DNA of 64,000 nucleotides. Source: Dactylorhiza incarnata (Eukaryota > Streptophyta > Magnoliopsida > Asparagales > Orchidaceae). The stretch spans positions 7,521,001-7,585,000 of the forward strand of contig JAWHQI010000028.1 of the NCBI GenBank assembly GCA_033032865.1, read 5' to 3'. A model generated the notes under the pieces. The model saw only the letters and a list, made by a program, of their open reading frames with translations, had not been told where the DNA came from and did no database searches. Shown piece by piece: positions 10,080 to 21,195 of the stretch (positions are counted from its first letter, which is position 1; each line of letters starts with the position of its first letter). A program made the translations under genes and the position numbers.

Positions 10080-12274
10080 TAGAAGATGTCAACATTTACT
10101 ATCTCACTTGACGGGCGCATTTGTTGATTTGGAGTTGATAATCGGGATTTGTATATTTCCTCCCATTTGCTTGCTATTGGATCATGATGTTGTCTCCAAT
10201 AAGAAATAATATGTGGTAGAGGACACCCTTCGTGCATCACCAACTGTATGAAATGATTTCCATCTATATAACCCATTGCAACTAACCGTTGTGAAGGTGG
10301 CAGTGGCGAATTCATTGGAAGAAATGTGAGACTTTGAACTTTTGAAATTTGGACAAAAGCTATGTTATAGCATGAAGCCACCACAATTCCCATGTCCGGC
10401 ATAGACATCCATTTATTTGGGGGGGGGGGGGGGGTAGCTCAGTACAATGAAGAGAGGATAATAATTCTTGCCACCTCTCCTTCCCAAAAAGTTTAATATA
10501 CATGCTCTCTTTAACCGTTAATTCATTGGAAAGATCCAACCGTACTTGCGCCCAATTTTCACCCATATCTAATGCGCAGCCAACAACAAGAAATCCACAA
10601 TGACCATCCCCAATGACATTAATGACCTCTTTGACATGCTCCGCTAAATGTAGTGGCATTTGCTTACAAACTTCAATGTAGAAACGCTGACTTGAAGTAA
10701 GTGTAGGTGTCATCAAATGGTAGCCGGTCCTCTTTTTTGCTAATGCTCTCTTTTTTGCTTGTATGTTTTCTTCTTCCAAAACATGTTCAAATAAAGAAGG
10801 ATCATGTTTTGTAGATTTAAGATCATCTTTTAACCTTTTGTAGCTTCCCCTTGGTCTTCCCTTTAAACTCAAAGGAACTTTTGGCTCTCTTGTTTGTGAT
10901 GAAGTTGGATTCATTATCTCTCTTAGTTTTCTTTTTATTTCTTCTTTTTGTTCACTAGAAGTTTCATTAAACCTTCTATTAATACCTTCAAATTTTGCTG
11001 CGATGTCATCTGAAATATGAACCTCGGACTTTCCTTTAATGATAATTGCTTCCAATGGTGATGTATCATGCATAAAGGAAATGAGATTGATTGAGTAATA
11101 TATGGCACTAACTCATGAGCACAAGGCAATCCCATAGAATATCTTATCTTGGGTGGACACTCCCATGCTTGGTAATAATTTGAGGCATTGACTTTATATT
11201 CTTCTACTTTGATGAATTTTAATGCAGTTAGTGATATACTGATGGAAACATCCGACATAACTTTATAGAAAAAGGATGTGAAAAACATGCTTTCTAGTTG
11301 CGAACTATCCTCTTTCACTTTGCTATAACAAACATACTCAGCATCTGTAACACATTTATAAAGAAATTGAATCGGTGTTCTGCCTCCCAACTCATTCTTG
11401 TGAACTGTAGCTCTATGATTATAAATTGTCCTTATTGTTGTTGTATTTGCTGGGTTCTTTTTCTTAAGAGAAGAAAGAATTTTGCGGGGTTTAACACCCG
11501 AGACATACATACTCTCAACAAAATTTTCTTCATTCTTATCCAACCTACCAGCAAATGAATGTGCCTCTAAGTGTACAGAACCATGATTGTGTTTCCCACA
11601 CAACACCTCAACTCTCCATTCATCTACACAAATTTCCTTCTGACCTCTTACTTGAAATGGACAACCACATTTTTTTGAAGTGGTTTTACGCATAATTTTC
11701 CTCACTTGTTTAAGATTGTCACGATTATATCCAGCTCTATCACATCCCAAAAGAACACGTGGTCGTGGTCTACCCGTTACTTTATCAGAACCTAATATTG
11801 TCACAACATAACTCAAACTTCTATCAATTTTCCGTACCCAATCAATCAATTCTTCCTTAGACGCAAAAATTGAATTTGTTTGGAAGAACGACGTCAAATC
11901 TACGAATTGAAAATCACAACAATAAATAACTAAATATATTGTACACAATCTACACAATAAACATACACAAAATTTGGGTATAGTGGACAATACCATATTC
12001 CGAAATAAGACAAGGAATTTCCACATACTCTGACTCCGTTGCTCCAATTGACAATACTTTTTCCTAAGCACACATGAATTAGAACCACCAAAATCCGACT
12101 TCTAGCAATGAAGAAGTTGAAACCAAGCAATGAACAACTCACCTCTTGCAAATCAATGTTGCTAGAACCACCAAAATCCGAAGAGAAATCCACCGGTTGA
12201 AGGGAGATCGGACGGTGCAACTTAGGGGAATGTTGTGAAATCGGGTCTCCGAAAGAGGGATGTTCGGAGCTCAC
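10080..12274 (-). pseudogene. MULE transposase-like gene with FAR1-type, SWIM and OTU domains, transposase core deleted
   Basis: The minus-strand gene reads through three apparent exons: 12143-12274 (MSSEHPSF start), 11994-12063, and 11899 downward. The introns of 79 and 94 bp begin with GT and end with AG, and the reading frame is kept across both. Exon 3 starts with a FAR1-like DNA-binding region containing CGCPFQV and the HNHGS motif. It then passes abruptly from QLESMFF to a SWIM-type finger (GLPCAHEL), so the whole DDE transposase core is missing. After a frameshift near 11040 comes an OTU cysteine-protease domain with GDGHC (Cys box) near 10600 and GYIDGNHF (His box) near 10270. A G17 run at about 10420 breaks this domain by another frameshift. 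OTU domains are known in some plant MULE-derived proteins. The copy cannot be active. Confidence 0.75.
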
Positions 12275-12374
12275 CTAAATGGAGCAAAAAAACAATATTC
12301 ACTAACAGTTAGGGTAGATCTAGGGTTTCCAAGAGAAAAAAGGAAGATAATAGATTTAGGGTTTTAGGAAAACC

Positions 12375-12700
12375 TTGCTTTCATGGCCAAAAGAGGAAGC
12401 ACTGGAAGGGGAGAGGTCGAAGACCATGGCTTCACCGCCGGTCATGGAGAGGAGAGGCGGCAGTGGCTTCGTTTTTCCTCGTGAATCGTCGGCAAGGACC
12501 GGACGGGGAAGAAGGCAAGGACCGTCGACCATGGCTTCACCGTCGTCCATGGAGAGAGGTCGCCGGATGGGGGAGGAGGCTCGCCGGATGGGGAAGGAGG
12601 AGGGGCGGCGTCGGCGAAGACCCGATGGAGAAGACGGAGAAGAAATCGCGCACACGGGACGGGAGATGTCGAGCAGCTAGAGGAAGGAATAGAAATTAGG
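12375..12700. other. GC-rich 5' flank of the MULE gene
   Basis: A GC-rich block with repeated CCATGGCTTCACCG segments lies between the MULE gene start and its candidate terminus at 12798. Frames are open on both strands but none resembles a known protein. It is probably promoter or leader sequence, possibly including captured host DNA. It parallels the block at 2395-2736. Confidence 0.35.
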
Positions 12701-12798
12701 TTAAATTTTAGGCTTTTATTAGGTTTATGAATAGTATTTTAAAACACCTAAAATAATGAAATAATTTATTTTGTATATAGCCTATATAAGATCACCCT

Positions 12799-13512
12799 TT
12801 AAATATTGCCGAGAGCCGGGTAAAAAGAGCATCTTGGGATAAATCGTGAAACAGAGGAAGGTTTCCCGGTTACCCAGCCGCAGCCCCTCCTACCTGCGAA
12901 CTATAAGCCTCCTCTTCTCGCCTCCTCCACCGGTAGCTTGCCGAACTCCGGCGACCCTTCCCTACTTCTTTCCGTCGTCGTTCAGGTCCAGATCTCTCTG
13001 CTGCTGCTGCTGCTGCCGCCGCCGCCGCCGCCGGGGACCACCTTCACGAACACTGGAGATCTCTCCTTTGTCACCCCCAACGGAATCGACGAGCCTTCGT
13101 CAGTTTCGTCACTTCCACCCACTACCCGATAGCTTCATACCAGCCCTGCCATGCCCGTCTCTGCTGGGTCCCCACCTCCAGATCCTCCAAGTCCATTCAT
13201 TCACATTCCCATCCCGATCCGGGACTGATTCCGACGCCTCCTCACTCAGACCGGAAGGTATATCTCTTTTTCATTCTGCTAGCTCTAATCATGCTAGCTT
13301 AATTTATGTTTACTTTTATAAGATCTTTAAAGAATCAGAGCTTGCCTCTTAACTATCATTTTTACTTGTTTATCTTTAATTAAAAAAAAACTATATTGTT
13401 CGTCTTCGTATATAACTGTGGATGATTTATTTAAAGTTGTTAATTATATTCGAGTGCTAGGCTCTTGTGTGAGTCATATGCGACTTTTGGTTTAATTATC
13501 TCATTTTGTTAC
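12799..13512 (+). other. Possible first exon or leader of an unknown plant gene, unproven
   Basis: A 168-codon plus-strand frame (12846-13352) is Ser/Pro/Arg-rich and contains CTGCTGCTG and CCGCCGCCG runs, typical of plant 5' leaders. A possible splice donor occurs at 13258 (GGAAG|GTATATC). No domain is recognisable and the sequence downstream is hAT DNA, so any gene here would be disrupted. I cannot tell a leader from chance coding. Confidence 0.25.
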
Positions 13513-13688
13513 CCGTGAAGCAGGGGCGGATCCAGGAATATTGACTAGGGGGGCCTAGTCACCAGGTGAAACCAGTTTTTTTAAAATAAAATTTTAAATA
13601 TAAGCAAACATAGACAATTTTTGGACAATATATTATATATTTCCAATAAGCAAAAAAGATACAAACAACCACATACATACTACTTCAA

Positions 13689-14043
13689 TTTTGCACGAAA
13701 TTTTTTCAGTTCATAAAATTCATCTATGATACAATTTTTGTCAATTTTTTTGCAACTGAGTATTCAACACATAAATTTCATGCTCGTTGAAATCTCTAGG
13801 ATAGAAATTCTTTGCAATGAAAAATATATCATCAATATTGAAAGATTTGTATTTACCACTTAGATCTAAAACCATACTTAGACGAATTAGTTCCATAAAA
13901 ATTTCATTGAATCTAGAGTTGAGCTCCTGCAACACAACCTATTGTGGAATTGAAAATGTCCACCTGAAAATGATGTTTCACTGTAATGATATCACGTGGA
14001 CTTCGAAACCGACGATCACTAAATCGGGCATTCATGTCGGGAA
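13689..14043 (-). pseudogene. hAT transposase fragment of the outer element
   Basis: The minus-strand translation parallels the inner transposase (LQELNSRFNE, YKSFNIDDI, LNTQLQ) and ends with a C-terminus matching its last 20 residues (IIDEFYELKKFRAKLK). The roughly 80-130 residues between LNTQLQ and that tail, including the hAT dimerisation domain, are deleted. The upstream part of the gene resumes at 17336, beyond the inner insertion. Confidence 0.75.
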
Positions 14044-14051
14044 CTTCGACT

Positions 14052-17000
14052 CAGGGGCGGATCCAGGAAACGCAGGAAGGGGGGGCCGAGACATAAGATA
14101 ATATGAAAAATTGAAAAAAAAAAGCAAAAGTTTTCTTTCAAAGTTTTAGTCTAACCATTTTAGAAATACAAAATTACATCGACAAACAACCAGAGACATA
14201 AGCAATCATATAAAAGTTATTTCAATTGTGCACGACGATTTTTCACATCATAGAATTCATCTATGATCACATTTTTATCAAGCTTCTCCGCTATTTCTCG
14301 CTCAATGTATAAAATCATGCAGTTTGCTAGAAATTCATCCTCTATCTTGTTGCGAAGTCTCGTTTTAGCAATCTTCATAGCTGAGAATGACCGTTCTGTA
14401 GTTGCTGTTGAGACTGGAAGGGTCAAAATGAGTTGAATTAATCTGTCAATAAGATAGTATGTCTTTGATTTTTCTGTCTCCCTCAATTTCACACATAGAT
14501 CGGTAAGTGTATGCAAATTCTTTAAATCCTTATGTGAAGGAATATCAAACTCATAATGTTGCAACTGAGTATTCAGCACAAAAAGTTCATGTTCACTGAA
14601 ATCCTGAGAGTAAAACTTCTTTGCAAGGGCACATATATCATCAATATTGAAAGATTTGTAGTTATTGCTTGGATCTAAAGCAATGCTAAGGCGAAGTAGC
14701 TCAATAGAATTTTCATTGAATCTAGAGTTCAGCTCCTGTAACCCACAATCGATTGTTGCATTGAAAATATCCACACGAAAATGATGTTCCACTGTAATGA
14801 TATCATGTGGACTTCTAGATCGACGATCACTGTATCGAGCAGTCATGTCTGGAACTTCAACTTCATTTCTCTCACAAAATAATTTCACATCTTGCACAAA
14901 CTTTTCCCATCCAGATGTCCGTAATTTTTGAATGAGAGCTTTCGTCGTTGAAACCAAATTTATAGCATTTAATATATTCTGAGATTGATGTTGCAATGCT
15001 TTGCATAGAATATCACTGATTCCCAAAAATTCTTTCATTAAGTGTAAGATGAATACAAATTCAAAAACACCAATCTTTCTAAAGGCTGCATCAGCATCTC
15101 CCCGTTGAGAAGATGTCCCTCCATTTTCACTGATATCAAGTAATACAGAGCAAGTGACATTATACATATTAATAACACTACAAATAGAGTTTAAATGAGA
15201 TGACCATCTAGTGTCTCCATGTCGTTGTAGTGAACCAATTTGATTTGCTCCTGTTCCGGTCTCAAATTCACCAAGAGCAATCATGTGATCACAATATTCC
15301 TTCTGTGCAGCTCGTAATTGATCATTGCGCTTGGAGGAAGCGCCAACAGTGTTAATAATATATATTAACTCATTAAAGAAATTATGTACCGCTTTTACTT
15401 CCTTTGATGTTGCAACAAGAGCTAACTGAAGTTTATGTGCAAAACAATGAATATAATAAGCATGCGGACACTCATTAAGGAACAAAGTTTTTAATCCTTT
15501 CCATTCACCACGCATATTACTTGCACCATCATATCCTTGGCCCCGCATATCTTGAATACTCAAATTATGATGAGAAAGAACTGCAGAAATTTCGTTTTTA
15601 AGAGTTAACGCACATGTATCTTTAACATGAACAATATCTAAGAACCTTTCTTGCACAAAGCCATAAACATCTACAAATCGAATCACAATAGCCATTTGCT
15701 CTCTTTTTGACTCGTCTCTGGATCGACTATAATGCAATATTTAGAATCACCAATTTCTTTGCGAATTGTAGCTTGCACCATTTTTGCCATAATAGATAAA
15801 AGATCCTTCTGAATAGTTGGCGAGATGTACATTGCGTTTCCCAGTGCATTTTCTAGAACAACTTCATCCACTTCCTTATTATAATTTCTAAGCAATTTAA
15901 TAATCTCAATGAAATTACCACGATTAATAGATTCTGAAGTTTCATCATGGCCTCGAAATGCAACTCCCTGGAATGCACAATAGCGCAGGGCATCAATTGA
16001 AGTTCCAACCCGTAATCGATTCATTATGATTTGTTGAGATGACTGCCGTTGTATTACTTTCTCAATATGTTGTGATTGAACCATTAAATCTTCACATCTT
16101 TTGACAGCAATATTATATGGAGAACAATGATCCTTCCCTACATGAGTCAAAAATGCACAATCTTTTCCATTCACTTTCCTCCAGTTTCGAAATCCTTCAA
16201 TAGTGAATGTGGTTGATCCAAAACGACCACTAGGTTGTTTATTAAAAACATAGCATGACAAACAAAATGCTGCATCTTTCACAGGAGAATACTCCAACCA
16301 TGGAAACTTCTCAAACCAAGAATATTGAAATCTTCGACTATGTTCACCTGAGACTGAGGACGGATACTCGTGAAGTTTGTGCTGATAAGATCCAGCTTTA
16401 ACATAAGCTCGTCGCATTTCATCCTATTGACATATGGGATATTCCCAAATTTGAGGTCGTAATCCAGGATCTCGCTCGAAAACAAGCGGAAGCTTCTCAA
16501 CTACAGATGAATCACCAGGCAAAGAAGGTGGGGAGTCTTCTAAAGACGACTTCTTATTGAAAAATGAGTTTCATTTTCTCATAATGACCCTGAAAGGATC
16601 CAAATATTATATGCAGAGCATAATCAGGCCTCAAAATTACATTAAAATCTAGACCACTTTAGTACAAAATCAAACAAAACTGTAGGAATTGGAGAAATCT
16701 GAACAAAATCGATTCTAAATAAAATCTAGATTTTAAAAGAATTTAAACAAAACTGCAAAGGCTGTAATCTAGGGGCGAGTAGAACTGCAGAAGTTCGAAC
16801 AAAATAGGGGCAGATCTAATTATCTAAACAAAATCAAGAATTAACAGGGATGGAACTTGGAAGAACAGGCAGAGAACAAACCTTCCTGTCCGACTTTAGA
16901 AGCCCTGCGAAGCTGCGATTTGGACGGTGGTTTCAGCTGGCGCCTGGCTGCAGCCTGCAGGGGAACGATTCCAGGAAGGCTGAAGCCTGAAAGGCGTAAG

Positions 17001-17335
17001 AGACCTGCTTGGCTGCTTGGGAAAATGGATGGAAGAACGGATTAGGGCATACCTTGCTCAGTTGCTCGGGAAGGGAGTACAACGCGGCGCTGGCGACCTA
17101 ACGGAGATGGGAATGGCGCAAGTCACGCGTCTCAGCGTCTGGATTCCGGAGAAAACTCAGAAAAAAAAGCCCTGCGTATGGCTTGGGCTTGACTGATGGA
17201 GTGATGGGGGGGCCCACTTCATTAAAATAAATATGAATATATTATTTGGTAAAAAAAATCTATATAAAAATAGATAACATAAAAAAATTTGGGGGGGCCA
17301 GGGCCCCAGCTGGCCCCCCCTTGAATCCGCCCATG
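14052..17335 (-). mobile_element. Inner hAT element, ZMYM1-like
   Basis: This element of 3284 bp is flanked by an exact 8-bp duplication CTTCGACT (14044-14051 and 17336-17343). Its ends are CAGGGGCGGATCCAGGA on the left and, in reverse, CATGGGCGGATTCAAGG on the right. It encodes one nearly complete transposase gene on the minus strand. The right 760 bp (16575-17335) has no recognisable protein and is probably the promoter and leader. It landed inside the same gene of a related, older hAT element. Confidence 0.9.
14217..16570 (-). pseudogene. hAT transposase (TTF-type zinc finger, hAT dimerisation), two lesions
   Basis: The protein resembles plant zinc finger MYM-type protein 1-like or TTF-finger hAT transposases. 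Near the N-terminus are the motifs IWEYPI, RRFQYSWFEKFPWLEYS and AFCLSCYVF, the TTF-finger region. The catalytic part includes YCIIVD, GQGYDGASNM and HCFAHKLQLAL. The C-terminus has the dimerisation domain (LPVSTATTERSFSAMK, TRLRNKIEDEFL) and ends at 14217. An in-frame TAG at 16424-16426 and a frameshift near 15700-15737 break it. The likely start is near 16570, where the frame reads FFNKKSSLED, but no clear ATG is visible. Confidence 0.85.
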
Positions 17336-17500
17336 CTTCGACTTCATTTTTCTCACAAAATATGTTCACAATCTTTAAGAACTTTTCCCAGCTAGATTCC
17401 CGCAATTTATTGAAACTAAAATTATAACATTTAATATATCCTGAGATTGATGTTGCGGTGCTTTGCATAAAACATCATTGATTCCCAATAGAAATGATAA
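17336..17500 (-). pseudogene. Outer hAT transposase, upstream fragment
   Basis: This segment is homologous to 14850-15020 of the inner element (shared LREVSWEKF-like and FCEKNEVE residues). It continues the outer element's gene from 14043 when the inner element and one CTTCGACT copy are removed. It ends in unrelated sequence near 17500, so the 5' half of the outer gene is lost. Confidence 0.7.
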
Positions 17501-18350
17501 AAATTTAGTAACAATATTTAACTATTGTCTTTTAACATATCATCACCACAATTCAATGTAAAGTAAGAAACCAAACACATTCCTAATTTATGGTACTAAT
17601 GTTTCTAAGAATGTGCCTAATGTTACTCCACCTGATGCCACAGTGATGCTAATGCAAACAAAAATTCTAAAAACAATAATAATAGGTATAAAAATTTTTA
17701 TCCTGATTTGGGGATTTTTATTTTTTTGAAGTAATTGCGATAGCAATTTGTTCATATCAGGCTAGCAGCAGGATCAATGTAATTAAGGGTCAAAATCTTT
17801 TCTTGAGTGCTTTTAGAATAAAAGTCAATCTTTGATATCGAAATATTCAACACTAATCATTTTGCGCAATTGTACAGACGATTAAAGAACAAGAAATCTG
17901 ATTTGGGGATTTTCCCCCCATTTGGCACCTTCAGTCTACACACTACAGGAATTGAAAAATTCGAAAACAAGATATGAAAATAATTCCATAAGTAAATCAG
18001 ATTTGTGCTCTGAAGTCTGACCTAGAGGAAAAATTCGAACGGTGGATGGAGAAAGTAACAGCCGGACTGCCGAGTGCTGGAGCTGGAGACGAGTGACGGA
18101 GAGAGCCAACGAGGTCGTGACTCGTGAAGACTTAGGGCCTGTCGGACAGCCGGACGAGGCGCCGAGAAGTCGAGCAGAGGGAGCGTGAGTATCGTTGAAG
18201 TCTGCGAAGGGAGGCGACTGGCGAGCACCAAGCGAGCCAGTTGTGAGTTGCGGACCTGCGACTGCTTAGGAAATAGGAATCGAGAATGACTGAAAGAGGG
18301 GATTTAGGGTGAGAATCGAGAATGACTTCACGACCCTGCCGTGAAGTCAA

Positions 18351-18620
18351 ACTTCGATATTAATTTTAAAATGAACTCAAATTTATTATTGAAAATCAAA
18401 TCAAGATTTCTGGTTTACATCATAAAATACTGCAAATTTAAAGGAAATTCAGGATTACAATATATCGAGGCAAGCTCGATATCTAAACTTCGATATTAAT
18501 TTTAAAATGAACTCAAATTTATTATTGATAATCAAATCGAGATTTTTGGTTTACATCATAAAATACAATAGATTTAAATGAAATTCAGGATACAATATAT
18601 CGAGGCAAGCTCGATATCTA
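18351..18620 (+). repeat. Two tandem copies of a 136-bp unit
   Basis: Copy one starts at 18351 and copy two at 18487, both with ACTTCGATATTAATTTTAAA. Each ends with the short inverted repeat ATATCGAG-GCAAG-CTCGATAT. The two copies differ by scattered substitutions and small indels. The unit is not recognised. Confidence 0.85.
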
Positions 18621-20490
18621 AACTCTTGAGAGCAGGATTCTTGTAAGAGTCTCTCTCCTCTGAGAGCTTAAACAAGATAGATGATCCAAGATGTTCTAAA
18701 GACTCACCTACACTCTTTATATAGTCGGGAGTGACATATACATAATTACGGAGATGCCAATAGATTTATATAGGTAGATAGGAGGACAAGGACTGGCCCG
18801 AAAAGTCTTCTCGTATCATCAAGAGCTTATGGTATTGGTTAGTTGGTAGAGTGACTTTTACTGAAGAAGCATGTGTGTTGCTGTTATGGGCTTGGTCATA
18901 ACACATAACAATTGCCAACTCCAAATCAATACTGAGCTAATATATTATTTCATTATATGCACATATATGCAGAGGATATAGATGGAAAAACACTTGCATT
19001 GGGTTGCGAAACAAACGAAAAATGTAAAACAAGTACTTGATAGTAGTAAATATATTAAGCATTTAAGTTCCTTGAGCAGATAACTTAGAAAAATCAGGCA
19101 GAGCTAGAGGAAAAACCATTATAAATCAAGTAGCATTTGTACAATGCAGGAAAGCAACTAAAGCATGTCTATATTGAGTATGCAAAAAAGAGAATGAACA
19201 ATGTTAATAGTGTAGAAGGAGCATGTCTATATCGAGAATGAAAACAAAAGGATCATATCTATATTGAATATGTTGAGAACAATATTAATAATATATTATA
19301 ATAGTATAGCTAAACATCAATGAGTAAGAATAAAGAAACCTTACTTTCTGTAGATATATTATGACCCGCCACTAACTTGTTTATGAAGATTTGATGACTT
19401 TCAATGTTTGCAGAGTGAGTAAACAAAATAGTGAAAATCAGATGAAATGAATTATAACGTAATATCTTAAAAGGTAAATGCATGAACTTTAATACAAATT
19501 ACTACTTGGACACATAATTTAAATCACGATAGGCCGAACTCTTAATGCTCTCTTGCTCCCTCAATCGCCCATGTGTTGACATCTTCGCCGCACACTTCCT
19601 GTTTACGCTGAACATCATAAGAGATGGATCAAAAAAGATAGAGAGTAGATAACCTCAAGAGAACAGTACCAAAGGCAATACAAAAAAATGACCTAACTTC
19701 TCCCGCATGGTCCTCCCAAACATGACACGAAGTAGTGCACGTAAAGTCCTTAAAAAGACATTTCAATTTAAAATGAAAGCAAAATAAAAAAAACGAATGT
19801 TGGTAAAATTATAGAATGCATTTACTATGATAATTGGAGGGGAGATGCATTTCATACATATGAAAGTTGTTGTTTAAGTGAAGAATAATTAGAAGTTTCA
19901 ATTGCTTAGGACCCAAAGATTCTCACTGAGTGCACTTGGAAGACATCACAAAAGTTACCGTGAGTAATTGATCAACATTTTGCAATGCAAATAAGAGAAA
20001 GACCACCATTCATTTTTGCAGAGCATAACTAAAAGCGAAGTCCATTTGCAGTTTTTGTAAAGGTACAGAGAAGAAGGAAAAAAATCTTTGAACACCAATT
20101 GAAAAACTCTACAAAATAAGCCAAAATATTGATATGGTTGTAATAAAAGTCTCGATTACCTACAACAACAAAAACTACTCGTTACCACTAAAAATACTGA
20201 TTAAGCGTCAACAACAAATTTGCAAGATATTTTCTATCACGAGTGCGTGCAGTAAGGATGCACAAAATTGATGAAAATGAAAGTACACAATAATTTCATA
20301 TTGATATATTGCATCTGATTTTATATGTGCATCATCTGATTTTATATTGCATCTGATTATTGTTGTGCAATGTATGAAGGATTCTACCTGTAATTTTGAG
20401 CACTATAAGTAAGAAACATGGATGAAAGAGAGTGAGGGTATAGAGAAGTTGGGAAAGAGATAATGGGATGGAGTAAAGTATTACGTTGGA
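18621..20490. other. AT-rich spacer with no recognised feature
   Basis: Nothing codes convincingly here on either strand. A TATATAG at 18719 is isolated. A pair of 27-base segments with CATCTGATTTTATAT repeats at about 20310-20350. I see no LTR or TIR. Confidence 0.5.
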
Positions 20491-20494
20491 CAAT

Positions 20495-21195
20495 CCCTAG
20501 ATGCGATCACCTGGAAGGACACCAGTAAGGAAGAAGAGACAATAAGAAGAGGCAGGCGTGGAGCGCGTGTTTAGAGGAGTGCTCTATTGTTTTGGGAAAT
20601 TTAAGGGCGATGGATGGGAAGGGAAGCAGAGGGAATTGATTCATCGTCGGCAATTGGGAATCGATTGTTAGCGAGTTTATTTTGGAAGATTCACAAGTGG
20701 AAGGAGGAATTCAAGGGTTTGAAGTTTCACCGAACTCTCTTGTCGAGCCTTGCTGGGCAGGAGTGAGAGAGAGAGAGAGAGAGGTGGCGATATCGCGGGA
20801 TGAGCAGGAGAGGTGGACAAATCGTTAGATTGAGGATGAAGTGTATGAGCATCCAGAGATTAGGTCTGGAGATTAGTTATTGAGCACGAGATTGAAAGTG
20901 AGTAGGATAGTGAACGTGAATGTTGATCAGGCTGTTATTATGGATTTGATGGTGAAATGCATTACTCATGCAATATTTTTTCGTATAAAGAAATACTACA
21001 TCTGTATGCATTTCACCATCAAATCCGTAAGAACTATCCGATCAATTTCCGCGCTTAATATCTCGCATAGTTTTTAATCTCCTGCTAAATAACATGAAAA
21101 CCCATCCAACCCCAATCTCTCGTTGTTGTCACACTTCATCTCTCAATCCTGCGATTTCGCAACCTCTCCAGCCCATCATCTCGCGGTATCCCCAC
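20495..21195. repeat. Long inverted repeat: left arm, loop and first part of right arm
   Basis: The left arm (about 20495-20962) and right arm (21006 onward) pair around a 43-bp loop. The innermost 21 bases match exactly (20942-20962 with 21006-21026). Further out, GTGGCGATATCGCGGGATGA pairs with the reverse of TCATCTCGCGGTATCCCCAC, with many substitutions between. The right arm stops at 21195 because the A1 retrotransposon is inserted there; it resumes at 34757. A (GA)n microsatellite at 20761-20783 sits in the left arm. It could be a foldback transposon or an inverted duplication able to form hairpin RNA. Confidence 0.75.

Larger units (their letters stand above)
2820..12798 (-). mobile_element. 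Candidate MULE with OTU-type transposase gene, interrupted by T1
   Basis: The minus-strand gene at 10080-12274 belongs to the plant MULE/FAR1-like group. TIR-like ends occur at 2820 and 12798: AGGGTGATNTTATAT is shared, followed after an indel by GGCTATATA. TTAAAT borders both ends. If these are the termini, T1 landed in the 3' flank of the element between 3034 and 9723. The gene lacks its transposase core and carries frameshifts, so the copy is inactive. MULEs normally give 8-11 bp duplications and only 6 bp match here, so the outer limits are less certain than the gene. Confidence 0.4.
13521..18338 (-). mobile_element. Outer hAT element, decayed and interrupted
   Basis: The left end is CAGGGGCGGATCCAGG. 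An 8-bp sequence CCGTGAAG occurs just before it (13513-13520) and again at 18339-18346, right after ...CGACCCTG, which in reverse reads CAGGGTCG and fits a diverged right TIR. Eight base pairs is the hAT duplication length. The element carries parts of a ZMYM1-like hAT transposase on the minus strand at 13689-14043 and 17336-17500. It was split by the inner hAT at 14052-17335. Bases 17500-18338 hold no recognisable coding sequence and may be its 5' region. Confidence 0.7.

Noticed and set aside
12846..13352. A genuine 168-residue host protein
   Set aside because: Composition is leader-like with trinucleotide runs and no domain; kept only as an unproven exon.
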